Below, piece by piece: positions 1-7,335 of a DNA stretch of 19,942 nt. Location: the NCBI GenBank assembly GCA_021834785.1, contig JAKBRJ010000010.1, positions 3,553-23,494 on the forward strand, read 5' to 3'. Numbering within the stretch: position 1 is the stretch's first letter; each line of letters begins with the position of its first letter. Below the pieces are notes generated by a model. The model saw only the letters and a list, made by a program, of their open reading frames with translations, searched no databases and had not been told where the DNA came from. The position numbers were made by a program, and so were the translations under genes. This DNA is from Microcaldota archaeon. Lineage in GTDB: Archaea; Micrarchaeota; Micrarchaeia; Micrarchaeales; Micrarchaeaceae.

Positions 1-2
1 AT

Positions 3-95
3 GAAAAGATAGAAAGAGAAAAAGGTTACATATACTTCATAGACAGCGACGGATATGTGTCTAGGGCTAGGCAGGGAAGGAAGAAGAAAGAATAA
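3..95 (+). CDS. C-terminal end of a small basic protein (partial)
   Basis: An open frame enters from the left edge and stops at TAA 93-95. It gives 30 residues with a core GYIYFIDSDGYVSRARQG and a lysine-rich end. The pattern Gly-Tyr-x-Tyr-x-Ile-Asp-x-Asp-Gly-x-Val-x-Arg resembles short hypothetical proteins I have seen in DPANN archaea, but no function is known to me and the start lies outside the window. A hairpin follows at 118-141. Confidence 0.5.
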   Translation, partial: EKIEREKGYIYFIDSDGYVSRARQGRKKKE

Positions 96-117
96 TTCTA
101 GCTAAGTTCAATGGCCC

Positions 118-141
118 AATGATGCCGACATCGGCATTATT
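118..141 (+). terminator. Hairpin after the partial gene
   Basis: AATGATGCCGA at 118-128 pairs with TCGGCATTATT at 131-141 with a single G-T mismatch, so almost the whole 24 nt is a dyad. It lies 23 nt after the stop of the partial gene and well before the cytochrome b promoter. It fits a transcript end or protein site; no clear T-run follows. The remaining sequence to 261 shows nothing recognisable. Confidence 0.35.
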
Positions 142-261
142 GGCGCGTCTCCTTTATTATATCATAAGAATGTGATACAACATAAAGGTGAAGAATACCG
201 CTTCAAGCGGAGCGTTAGGCATTTGATTAACAAAGAGTGTTATGCATAAATTAATTTAACA

Positions 262-271
262 TTTTTAAATC
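262..271 (+). promoter_or_regulatory. TATA box for the cytochrome b gene
   Basis: TTTTTAAATC is centred about 31 nt before the ATG at 297. An archaeal start site about 25 nt downstream would leave a leader of only a few nucleotides, and no Shine-Dalgarno sequence is visible. Confidence 0.5.
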
Positions 272-296
272 TTTTAAACCATTATATTTATCAAAT

Positions 297-1814
297 ATGG
301 CGCATCCAATGCAAACAGACGAAGCGGGCAAATCAGGCATAGGCACTAAGAAGGATATGATTCCTGCCAAGCCTGGCGAAGAAGCCGGAGACCAGTCAAT
401 TAAATCGGAAATCAAGTCGTTTATAGAATTTTTTTATATAAGAAGCGTTCCATCATATGGAAACAACTTTTTCTTCACAATAGGCATTTATCTGCTCGAG
501 ATATTTGGCATACTTGCAGCCAGCGGCATAGTGATGGTTATATTCGGCCCATATTGGTGGGACCTTACTGCTGCAGGCACGTTTATCCGCAGTATACATC
601 TATGGGCTGCAGAGGCATTCGTTACCCTGATATTGGTGCACTTGTTTGTTCAATTCTCAACATCATCGTTCAAAAAGAAGAAGCTTGTATGGATGTTAGG
701 CAGCTTGATGCTGCTCCTGGTATTCCTAGAATACGCCTTTGGCATAGGGTTACGGGGAGATTTCGTATCGCAATGGAATGATAAGGCAGGCGCAGATTTA
801 TGGAACGGCTTTGGCTTAGGCTACTGGGTCAATCCTCTTAACCAAGGCGCGTTATTAGGGTGGCATATAGCGATAATACCTCTGTTGCTTGTAATACTGA
901 TGTTTACCCATTACATGCTGGTGAAAAGAAAGGGCTTGAGCGTACCATACAGAAAAGATATACCTTATAAGATGGTGCCAGCGGATCACAAGAAAATGTA
1001 TAAGCGAATGGCATACATATTCGTAATCATACTGTTATTTGCAATATTCCTAAGGGCGCCGTATGTTCCGCCCATTACAATACAGGGAATAGCACACTCT
1101 ACCCCTAGCATAATGGCCATTACTCTTTTGAAGGAGTTCACATTCACGTCAGGGACTGCCACATATCTCGATACTATAGATCCGTATTCATTCAGCACCA
1201 GGAATGCCTATGTTACGGTGCCTTACGATGAATACGTAAATTTGACGGGCACTAGAAACTATGAGAACATTTTCCTAGGTGAAAACGCCTCTGCTCAAAA
1301 CGCTAGCGTGGATCAAGCATTCGCATACTTCGAGGCTAATGGCTCTATAGCCAATGCCATCAATTCGTCGAATCCTCTGCTTGTGGTGGTAGGCACGCTG
1401 ACGCACATGGCAGATAGCGGCTTATATGGAGAAGCCTTGCAGGGCGAGACTAGCAGCGGTTTGAATGAAACTTATGACATACGCTTCCTTTCAGATTCGG
1501 GTGTGCTTTACACAACTGCAACGAAATACGGGCTCAGGACATCTCAGTACGGGATGATACGCGCAGGCGGCGAATGGTGGCAGATAGGCAGCTACTGGGT
1601 TGCCCCGTATAACCTAATGGAAATCGTTACTGCAGGGATACCTTGGTGGGGCGACATCGAGAATGGCACGATAGCCGTATTCGTATTCGCACTTCTGATT
1701 TTTCTGCCGTACATCCCATACCTAAGAGACATACCAGATAAATTCAAGCTCTATAAAATATTCTGGAACCGGTTTACCATTCCAGAGTTAAAGAAAAAGG
1801 GCAAGAAGCCATAG
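297..1814 (+). CDS. Cytochrome b6-like membrane protein with large external domain
   Basis: This 505-residue protein resembles the N-terminal half of cytochrome b/b6, the quinol-oxidising, haem-b-binding subunit of bc/b6f-type complexes in the cytoplasmic membrane. After about 45 hydrophilic residues come four predicted helices (roughly 58-82, 97-118, 129-150, 186-210). Four histidines, H101, H115, H190 and H205, have the paired spacing of haem ligands; the 14 and 15 residue steps match cytochrome b6 rather than mitochondrial cytochrome b. A further helix lies at about 238-253. Residues 255-455 form a polar, probably external domain with several N-x-S/T sequons, followed by one helix (about 457-477) and a basic tail. 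The usual C-terminal cytochrome b/subunit IV half is not recognisable, and no Rieske or cytochrome c gene lies nearby. The family call is firm; electron partners are unknown. Confidence 0.85.
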   Translation: MAHPMQTDEAGKSGIGTKKDMIPAKPGEEAGDQSIKSEIKSFIEFFYIRSVPSYGNNFFFTIGIYLLEIFGILAASGIVMVIFGPYWWDLTAAGTFIRSIHLWAAEAFVTLILVHLFVQFSTSSFKKKKLVWMLGSLMLLLVFLEYAFGIGLRGDFVSQWNDKAGADLWNGFGLGYWVNPLNQGALLGWHIAIIPLLLVILMFTHYMLVKRKGLSVPYRKDIPYKMVPADHKKMYKRMAYIFVIILLFAIFLRAPYVPPITIQGIAHSTPSIMAITLLKEFTFTSGTATYLDTIDPYSFSTRNAYVTVPYDEYVNLTGTRNYENIFLGENASAQNASVDQAFAYFEANGSIANAINSSNPLLVVVGTLTHMADSGLYGEALQGETSSGLNETYDIRFLSDSGVLYTTATKYGLRTSQYGMIRAGGEWWQIGSYWVAPYNLMEIVTAGIPWWGDIENGTIAVFVFALLIFLPYIPYLRDIPDKFKLYKIFWNRFTIPELKKKGKKP

Positions 1815-1823
1815 GTATATATG
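1814..1823 (+). promoter_or_regulatory. TATA box for the M16 peptidase gene
   Basis: GGTATATATG begins at the last base of the cytochrome b stop codon and is centred about 27 nt before the ATG at 1846. That spacing predicts a leaderless transcript and independent expression from the upstream gene. Confidence 0.55.
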
Positions 1824-1845
1824 ATTCTTTAGCCAATATGACGAT

Positions 1846-3084
1846 ATGGCAAATAAGATGCACGTAGATAGATTAAGCAACGGCTTAAATTTTGGTATAT
1901 TGCCTTTTACGCAGTTGCAGACCGTAGGCATAGTAATAGGGATAAGATACGGTTCTATAGACGAAGAACCTGCCCTTAACGGATCGGCACACTTTCTAGA
2001 GCATATGCTGTTCAAAGGCACCAAAAAAAGAACGTGGAAAGCAATAAACGACGAAACAAAGAAATTTGGGATAAGAAGAAATGCCTTCACAGACAAGGAA
2101 ACCACCGTATATTACATGCAGGTATACAAAAAATATGCCGAAAATGCTTTTGACATACTTTCAGATATGATCAAGCATTCTGTCATTCCTGAAAAAGAAT
2201 TCGAGCTTGAAAGAGGTCCGATAATGAACGAAAACCTTATCAGAAGGGATAATCCACAATTCATGTTCTATGATTACATGCCTATGGCAATATACAAGAA
2301 TCACCCTGCAAGGATGCCCATAAGCGGGAATAATGAACTTACAATAAAAAACATAAAGAAAAAAGATATATTGAAAATATACAAAAAGTATTATAATCCA
2401 GGCAATATGTTTCTGGCAGTGCACGGAGGCATAAACGAATCAAATGCAATTAAATTTACAAAAAAATACTTCGACGATTTTAATTCCCCAAAAGCGATGC
2501 CGATCCGCTATCCAGCTAGGGAAAAGCCCTCTAAAAACAGCATTGTCATATCAAAGGAGGGGATTAAGCAAACGAGGATATGCATAGGCTTTGCATGCCG
2601 CGAATTTAACTCTAAGGATATAAGTGAGTATGCCACTCTGAACGTGATAGCCCAATATTTAAGGTCAAGGCTTTTTGATGAGATAAGGGGAAGGCGCGGC
2701 CTTTCTTACGATCCGATGGCATATTACAGCCCATATGGAAATTTTGGTTTCATAGCTGCCGGGGCGGGGACTATGCCAAAGAACATGGACTCCGTAGAAA
2801 GCATAATACTCAAGGAATTTGAGAATGTTGCAAATGGGGAAATATCCAAAAACGACCTTGAGATCACTAAAAATGGGCTTTCTATAAATATAGAAACTCA
2901 AAAAGAAAATACGCTGCAGATGCCCGCGTCCATCGTAAACTCGGCTCTTTTGTATGGTGACCCCGAGTTGCAGCTTAATATTTCAAGCATGATAAAAAAG
3001 GTAAGCTTGGATGATATAGCCAACTATGGCTCAAAATATATAGATACAAACAAGTATGCAAAGGTAGTGCTTAAGCCCAGATAA
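1846..3084 (+). CDS. M16 family zinc metallopeptidase
   Basis: This 412-residue protein is a pitrilysin/processing-peptidase family member (M16). The inverted zinc motif HFLEH lies at residues 49-53, where H49 and H53 bind zinc and E52 is the general base. The third ligand is E129 in the segment ERGPIMNEN, 76 residues after H53, the usual distance. The leading RLSNGL is the typical first strand. The length fits the single-chain form with an active N-terminal and an inactive C-terminal half; the C-terminal half keeps an RGLSY segment near 278-282, typical of the substrate-binding arm. Such enzymes degrade or process peptides, and there is no signal peptide, so it is probably cytosolic. It has its own TATA box 31 nt after the cytochrome b stop; the substrate is unknown. 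Confidence 0.9.
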   Translation: MANKMHVDRLSNGLNFGILPFTQLQTVGIVIGIRYGSIDEEPALNGSAHFLEHMLFKGTKKRTWKAINDETKKFGIRRNAFTDKETTVYYMQVYKKYAENAFDILSDMIKHSVIPEKEFELERGPIMNENLIRRDNPQFMFYDYMPMAIYKNHPARMPISGNNELTIKNIKKKDILKIYKKYYNPGNMFLAVHGGINESNAIKFTKKYFDDFNSPKAMPIRYPAREKPSKNSIVISKEGIKQTRICIGFACREFNSKDISEYATLNVIAQYLRSRLFDEIRGRRGLSYDPMAYYSPYGNFGFIAAGAGTMPKNMDSVESIILKEFENVANGEISKNDLEITKNGLSINIETQKENTLQMPASIVNSALLYGDPELQLNISSMIKKVSLDDIANYGSKYIDTNKYAKVVLKPR

Positions 3085-3154
3085 TCGGGTATTAAAAATG
3101 CCTTAATAATGCTAAATAAGCGCATATCTGCAAAAATCTAGAATCAGATCGGGC

Positions 3155-3170
3155 GGCCGCAAAAGCGGCC
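3155..3170. terminator. GC-rich hairpin between convergent genes
   Basis: GGCCGC (3155-3160), an AAAA loop, then GCGGCC (3165-3170) form a perfect six-pair stem. It lies between the convergent ends of the M16 peptidase and the cold-shock gene, so it may end transcription in either direction. Confidence 0.5.
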
Positions 3171-3181
3171 CCTTATCATGA

Positions 3182-3373
3182 TTATACCTTCTTTACGTTC
3201 TTTGCCGCTGGTCCGCGTTCGCCCTGTATTACTTCGTATTCTACATTGTCGCCTATGGCAAGGGCTGCGCCCCCTTCAATCGATGCAATGTTTACATACA
3301 CATCTTTTCCGTCTTCTCCAGTTATGAAGCCAAATCCTCTAGCCTCATTAAACATTTTCACTTTTCCTTTCAT
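3182..3373 (-). CDS. Cold-shock domain protein (CspA family)
   Basis: A complete 63-residue cold-shock domain, the usual length for bacterial CspA and the few archaeal homologues. These small OB-fold proteins bind single-stranded RNA and DNA and melt structured RNA. The RNP1 motif reads ARGFGFIT (residues 11-18). RNP2 reads VYVNIASI (25-32), with Asn replacing the common His of V-F-V-H. The C-terminal end GERGPAAKNV is typical. The start is fixed by the conserved MKGKVKMFN opening. A TATA-like TTATAA lies at 3411-3416, and AGTGATC just before the ATG is a possible ribosome-binding site, one of few here. Confidence 0.95.
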   Translation of the reverse strand: MKGKVKMFNEARGFGFITGEDGKDVYVNIASIEGGAALAIGDNVEYEVIQGERGPAAKNVKKV

Positions 3374-3410
3374 GAGATCACTTTTTGTAATGCATTATAG
3401 TAATAACAGT

Positions 3411-3416
3411 TTATAA
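3411..3416 (-). promoter_or_regulatory. TATA box for the cold-shock gene
   Basis: On the minus strand GGATTATAAACT is centred about 40 nt before the ATG, giving a predicted leader of about 15 nt that carries AGTGATC. Confidence 0.4.
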
Positions 3417-3451
3417 TCCTTTGCTTATGCCCGTATATCATATATTTCTAG

Positions 3452-3835
3452 AGCTGACATACTCCCACGACTTAAGGTCGTGGGGTTCTGGGTGATTCAA
3501 TGACCACTACGTTTACAGAACCTTGCGAATTTCAAGGTCGCAGAGCATCCTTGCGTTGCCTCTTTGGAGGTATCAGTGCTCTCCTTGCATACATCCCTGT
3601 CTGTATGCAATCGGGATATGCTCTTGTTCCGCACCTCTTGGATGGGTGCGGGAACATTCCCTACTGTGGATTTCGTGCCACAGGCATCAACCTGACGAGT
3701 CCTGCACTCAACTCTGGACATTCCTTCATAGGATGTGTTTCAGATATATGCAGGGGACATTGATGATATTATGATGACAAAATGTAAAAACATTTGCATT
3801 CATCCCACGATTGAAAATCGTGGGCTTTCTGCTAT
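3452..3835 (-). mobile_element. IS200/IS605-type remnant without transposase (MITE-like)
   Basis: Two similar hairpins bound this segment: CCCACGAC/GTCGTGGG at 3464-3484 and CCCACGAT/ATCGTGGG at 3804-3824. Both have eight-pair stems and five-base loops. Read on the minus strand, the first is followed by GTGGGAGTATGTCAG, which matches my memory of the right end of many IS200/IS605 (tnpB) elements, so the element would run from about 3835 to 3452. No tnpA or tnpB frame survives. The minus-strand frame 3721-3497 holds a stretch, TDRDVCKESTDTSKE, faintly like a decayed TnpB C-terminal tail. Exact ends and target site cannot be fixed from one copy. Confidence 0.55.
3464..3683 (-). ncRNA. Possible structured RNA (omega-RNA-like) inside the IS605 remnant
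   Basis: Consecutive hairpins fill the segment: 3464-3484 (8 bp), 3520-3538 (ACCTTG/CAAGGT), 3543-3581 (GAGCA/TGCTC enclosing CCTC/GAGG), 3585-3610 (TTGCATACA/TGTATGCAA, 9 perfect pairs), 3626-3655 (10 pairs, one bulge) and 3664-3683 (CTGTGG/CCACAG). In TnpB elements the guide RNA occupies this place, next to the right end and in the same strand as tnpB. The minus strand is chosen on that basis. Whether it is transcribed is unknown. Confidence 0.35.
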
Positions 3836-4009
3836 GCATTCTGTAAACAACGAGATAGAGCGAATCGGTAGCAACTTTATGCGCCATGGAAATCCAGCTA
3901 GGCGCTTAAGAAGATGAAACACTATGCAAAATGCCGCGCCGTTGGAATCGAATGACATTGATGGAAAATGCCACAACTCTTCCCAAAAGGCAGTAGCCAT
4001 ATCGGAAAG
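3836..4009. other. Non-coding stretch before the VIT gene
   Basis: No convincing gene is present between the element and the next promoter. Short open frames occur on both strands, but none has a recognisable motif, a promoter at the right distance or a Shine-Dalgarno sequence. Confidence 0.4.
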
Positions 4010-4019
4010 CTTTTATTTA
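4010..4019 (+). promoter_or_regulatory. TATA box for the ferritin-like/VIT gene
   Basis: CTTTTATTTA is centred about 23 nt before the ATG at 4038, the spacing of a leaderless archaeal promoter. Confidence 0.5.
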
Positions 4020-4037
4020 TTCAAAACATAACTGCTA

Positions 4038-4997
4038 ATGGCTGATTATATAAACAAAATAACCGGAAAGAGCCTAGAAAAAAGGTTCTTCGAAGCCGAA
4101 ATGTCGGACTTTAATTTATACAGACTGATAGCAGAGCACGAAAAGTCCTTAGAGCTGAAAGATCTTGTTACTGACTTAATGCATACTGAGCTCAGGCATG
4201 CAAAAATATGGGCAGCGCTTTCGGGGGAAGACCCAAAAGGATACAGCATGCCAATAAGCTCAAGGGTTAAACTGTATATGTACTTAATAGCAAGAAGGCT
4301 AATGGGCATAGCCTTTGTGACAAAGCTGCTTGAAAGAAATGAAAAAAAGGGGCTGGATGAATATAAGGACCTTATGAAAAGGGGCATCAGCAGTAAACTG
4401 CGAACTAAAGTTGGCAGCATAATAAAGGATGAGGAAGAGCATGAAAGCATGCTGCTCAAAGAAACCGAAAAGCATGAAGCACGATTAGATTATACTCGCT
4501 CGATAGTCTTTGGGATGAATGACGGCCTCGTAGAGATATTAGCGGTCGTATCCGGATTGGCTATGATAGCTTCATCAAGCTTCATCGTTGCGATAACCGG
4601 CATAATAGTCGGCATATCCGGTACGCTTTCAATGGCAGCAGGCGCATATCTATCTTCCAAATCCGAGATTGTTATTGATAGGTCTTTGGGGAAGGGAGTC
4701 AGCAAGCCCACAAAGCCAATAAAGGATGCATATTATACTGGTGCTTTCTATTTCTCCGGCGCGCTTGTAGCCACATATCCATTCATTCTGGGCGCATCAG
4801 GATATCTAGGCATAGCCGAAGCGGCAATATCCGTTATAATAATATTATCAATAGCATCAACGCTTATAGCTGTGATAAGCGATACGGGCATAAAACATAG
4901 GATACTTGAGATGCTTGCGATATCGCTTGGCACTGCATTCATAACTGCGTTGATAGGATTTTTGATAAAGGTAATGCTTGGCATAGTTATATCTTGA
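4038..4997 (+). CDS. Rubrerythrin-like domain fused to VIT1/CCC1 metal transporter
   Basis: The 319-residue protein has two parts. Residues 1-140 form a helical ferritin-like (rubrerythrin) domain with E19, an E51-x-x-H54 pair (ELRH) and a second E132-x-x-H135 pair (EEEH), the layout of a di-iron site. Residues 150-319 are a VIT1/CCC1 membrane domain with about five helices, opening with GMNDGLVEILAVVSGL and containing SMAAGAYLSSKSE, a recognisable version of the family's glycine-rich motif with Ala where Glu is common. Fusions of this order (MbfA type) move iron or manganese across the membrane and use the cytosolic domain to sense or oxidise it. Metal export or detoxification is the likely role; direction and metal are inference. 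A 48-residue ORF starts 3 nt after its stop. Confidence 0.88.
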   Translation: MADYINKITGKSLEKRFFEAEMSDFNLYRLIAEHEKSLELKDLVTDLMHTELRHAKIWAALSGEDPKGYSMPISSRVKLYMYLIARRLMGIAFVTKLLERNEKKGLDEYKDLMKRGISSKLRTKVGSIIKDEEEHESMLLKETEKHEARLDYTRSIVFGMNDGLVEILAVVSGLAMIASSSFIVAITGIIVGISGTLSMAAGAYLSSKSEIVIDRSLGKGVSKPTKPIKDAYYTGAFYFSGALVATYPFILGASGYLGIAEAAISVIIILSIASTLIAVISDTGIKHRILEMLAISLGTAFITALIGFLIKVMLGIVIS

Positions 4998-5000
4998 CAC

Positions 5001-5147
5001 ATGAACAAAAAATTGAGGACACAGTGCCTAAAAGATTTCATATTGTTAATGCAATGGCGCGCAGCATCAACTTCATTGCATGCACGATTATATGAAAAAT
5101 ACGCAAAGTTGCTTGCCGCGGAATGTAAACGGGCTATGCGCATATAG
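5001..5147 (+). CDS. Possible small basic protein after the VIT gene
   Basis: An ATG lies 3 nt after the stop of the ferritin-like/VIT gene and opens a 48-residue frame (start MNKKLRTQCLKDF, end AAECKRAMRI). It is basic with the pattern of one or two amphipathic helices and contains two cysteines. I recognise no family. The position allows translational coupling, but no ribosome-binding site is visible and the frame could be chance. The opposite strand is also open here, which weakens the case. Confidence 0.3.
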   Translation: MNKKLRTQCLKDFILLMQWRAASTSLHARLYEKYAKLLAAECKRAMRI

Positions 5148-5158
5148 TCTAAAATGCA

Positions 5159-6433
5159 TCATTCTGTTTTGGGCTCTTCCGACATAACATCTGATTTTTC
5201 TATCAATAACTTCACATCAATCTCATCATTGCTCATTATTGAATTCGCCATTTCTTTAATTGTTACTTTTGCCATCTTTTCCTTAATCGGTTGAATCTTC
5301 TTCATTATCTCATCTTGAAGCATATTTTTCATTTCTCCGCTAAGGATTTTGCCGCTCTTATAATCTTTATAAAGCTGCCGTGCTTCTTCAACGTTTTTAA
5401 ATACGTATTTAAGGTATAGGTAAGCTATATCAATCTCCGGAACGCCGCCGAGCTTTCTGTGCTCTTCTATTGTGGTCCTGCCGCCGCTAAACGCCTGAGA
5501 TATCTTTCTCTTTATCTCGCTTTGGCTGTCCCTTACCAGATATACTGCATTGCCAGCCGACTTTGACATCTTTTTTCCATTAACCCCTGGCAGAAAACGC
5601 CCATGGAGCACGCTTGCCTTCATGTATCCGAATTTCTCTGCCACGTCCCTCGAAGCACGAAGATGGGTGTCTTCATCTAAACCTATCGGGACTAAGACGT
5701 TTTTTATGCCCAATGTTTGAGGGAATATTACATGGGCAGATTGCACCGATGGATAGAAAGTAAGACCAACATTATCTGAATCTTTGTAATCATAGATTGC
5801 CTTTACTGTGCTGATATTTATCCCCCTCGATATCTTTATTGCCAGATTGTAGATGTTCGTATAAATCTGGTCTATTATAAAATGTGTCTTCTTAGGTTCA
5901 TAGCCGTATGCCAGCATCTCTTTCACAAGTCTGAACGCGTTCTTCAGGCCGATTTCCTGGTTTTCTATCTTTCTAGCAACATAGCTCTCATCATCAGAAA
6001 TAGGGGCATACAGGTCTATGCCGTACTCTTTTTGGAAGAAGAGATTAGTATCAAATACGCCTATGTGGCCCATATGGAACTGGCCGCTGGGGTTTAGGCC
6101 CGATACTATTGCACTCTTTTCATGATTTAATAATCTTGCATAAAACTTGTCAAAATCCCTGTGAGACGTAAGAAGCCCATTATGGAAAGCTTTGTAGTCT
6201 GGTTTTTTTTCAAGTTCTTCTATTCGCGATGCACCAAACGCTACTATCAACTTTTCCTTGTCTTCGTTCAGCCTTTTCAGCTCGTTTTCAACCTGCCTTG
6301 CGTCTTCGACTGCTGAAGAAGCAGGGAGCCTTGTTTTTATTGCATTTTTTGGCACTCCATCCGTCCCTGTAATTGAGGCATGCTGATGTCTTTCGCCTTT
6401 ATGCGCACTATGAATATTATCGCTTTTTGCCAT
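5159..6433 (-). CDS. trpS: Tryptophanyl-tRNA synthetase
   Basis: A class I aminoacyl-tRNA synthetase that charges tRNA-Trp with tryptophan. From the ATG at 6433 it has 424 residues. The ATP-binding HIGH motif reads HMGH (120-123) after SGLNPSGQF, and the KMSKS motif is intact at 288-292. The segment AFSGGRTTIEEHRKLGGVPE (315-334) and the following AYLYLKYVF are characteristic of archaeal/eukaryotic TrpRS and separate it from TyrRS. The frame is open 53 codons further upstream, but that extension is hydrophobic, unlike TrpRS, and overlaps the promoter, so I start at the Met of MAKSDN. The gene is divergent from the hydrolase at 6634 and has a perfect dyad over its start (6432-6449). Confidence 0.93.
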   Translation of the reverse strand: MAKSDNIHSAHKGERHQHASITGTDGVPKNAIKTRLPASSAVEDARQVENELKRLNEDKEKLIVAFGASRIEELEKKPDYKAFHNGLLTSHRDFDKFYARLLNHEKSAIVSGLNPSGQFHMGHIGVFDTNLFFQKEYGIDLYAPISDDESYVARKIENQEIGLKNAFRLVKEMLAYGYEPKKTHFIIDQIYTNIYNLAIKISRGINISTVKAIYDYKDSDNVGLTFYPSVQSAHVIFPQTLGIKNVLVPIGLDEDTHLRASRDVAEKFGYMKASVLHGRFLPGVNGKKMSKSAGNAVYLVRDSQSEIKRKISQAFSGGRTTIEEHRKLGGVPEIDIAYLYLKYVFKNVEEARQLYKDYKSGKILSGEMKNMLQDEIMKKIQPIKEKMAKVTIKEMANSIMSNDEIDVKLLIEKSDVMSEEPKTE

Positions 6434-6449
6434 GTACACCGCTGTACAT
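6432..6449 (-). promoter_or_regulatory. Operator-like dyad at the TrpRS start
   Basis: ATGTACA, a CCGC spacer, then TGTACAT form a perfect 7+4+7 inverted repeat whose left arm includes the start codon. It lies immediately beside TATA-like boxes, so a bound protein would cover the transcription start. Confidence 0.4.
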
Positions 6450-6475
6450 ATATAAGCCTGCCAACATATTTTAAG
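6447..6475 (-). promoter_or_regulatory. TATA-like boxes for trpS
   Basis: Two minus-strand candidates lie here: GCTTATATATG (6457-6447), only about 19 nt from the ATG, and CTTAAAATATG (6475-6465), about 37 nt away. The second would place the transcription start near 6444, inside the dyad. The rest of the divergent spacer to 6633 holds no gene. Confidence 0.4.
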
Positions 6476-6633
6476 TCTTATGTGTAGTCTGCCGTATATA
6501 AAAATGTAAAATAAAGAAAGTAGACTAAAGACATAGAATGGCAGATGAGCCATCCAGAGAGCAGAACATAAAGCTCTGACACTATATATCATAAAAGTTT
6601 TTATTAGCTAGATTGCATATTAGTCTAGGTAAT

Positions 6634-7335
6634 ATGCTAAAACTGCTTGACCTTAACATAGCTCTTTATAACGACTGGGATACGCGCATGCCCAAGATAG
6701 TCAATTTCATCAAAGAGCAAAAGCCGGACATTGTCACTCTTGAAGAAGTGATGGACGACGCAAAGTACAACAAGTACGGCGATAATCAAGCCAAGCAGAT
6801 TGCCAGGGCAACAGGCATGAGCCATTGCGCTTTCTATTTATCGGGCAACATGCAGAAGGAAAGTCCCCAATGGGTCGGAGACAGAAGGGCCAGGGCAGGG
6901 GATGCGATACTGTCTAGGTATGCACTTACAAATATAGTAAAAAGGAGGCTGAAGCGCCACCATGATGACAGGCACTACCGCGGCATAGTGAAAGCAAGAG
7001 TAATGTCTAAGCCGCCCATAGACTTAATTGTCGTGCACTTCTCAAACAAAGACATTTTCAGCAGGTTTCATATGGAAGAAGTATTAGAATACATAAAGAG
7101 GGCAAACATTAAACCAGTAATAGTCGGAGACTTCAACATGTACCCGAAAAACATACTGCAGATGGTGCCAAATGATTATACCCTGTCGTACGCTTTGAAG
7201 AAATACGTTTCCTTTCCGTCTGAAGGCAATACTTTCGATTACATAATGCTCCCTAAGGGCCTGAAGTTCAGAAGCCTGGAATGCATAGATAGGGGCTTAT
7301 CAGACCACAGCGCATTGGTTGCAGAGATAGAATGA
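6634..7335 (+). CDS. Endonuclease/exonuclease/phosphatase family hydrolase
   Basis: A 233-residue EEP-fold metal-dependent phosphodiesterase or phosphatase, relatives of ExoIII and sphingomyelinase. The motifs appear in order: N8 in the first strand (LDLNIA), metal-binding E38 in TLEEV, H135 in IVVHFS, the GDFN loop (D166, N168), D202 in FDYI, and the terminal SDH (D224, H225). All catalytic residues are therefore present. I start at the ATG at 6634, because the upstream TTG adds only seven residues and the first strand begins at MLKLLDLN. TCTAGGTAAT before it may act as a ribosome-binding site, and TTTTTATTAG (6598-6607) as the TATA box. DNA repair, RNA turnover and lipid phosphodiesterase roles are all possible. 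Confidence 0.85.
   Translation: MLKLLDLNIALYNDWDTRMPKIVNFIKEQKPDIVTLEEVMDDAKYNKYGDNQAKQIARATGMSHCAFYLSGNMQKESPQWVGDRRARAGDAILSRYALTNIVKRRLKRHHDDRHYRGIVKARVMSKPPIDLIVVHFSNKDIFSRFHMEEVLEYIKRANIKPVIVGDFNMYPKNILQMVPNDYTLSYALKKYVSFPSEGNTFDYIMLPKGLKFRSLECIDRGLSDHSALVAEIE

Noticed and set aside
3940..3975. Possible tRNA T-arm (TTCGATTCC on the minus strand)
   Set aside because: The flanking bases do not pair as a T-stem and no anticodon or acceptor arms can be assembled.
3735..4028. Plus-strand frames that read like a TnpB C-terminal tail (NPARRLRR and NAAPLES segments)
   Set aside because: No zinc-ribbon motif precedes them, no matching right-end hairpin follows, and they would run against the orientation of the element ends.
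4046..4459. 137-codon minus-strand frame opposite the ferritin-like gene
   Set aside because: Serine-rich antisense of a Glu/Lys-rich coding region; the plus strand has a clear domain architecture.
6434..6592. N-terminal extension of TrpRS by 53 codons
   Set aside because: The added residues are hydrophobic and unlike the family, and they cover the promoter and dyad. The ATG at 6433 is better placed.
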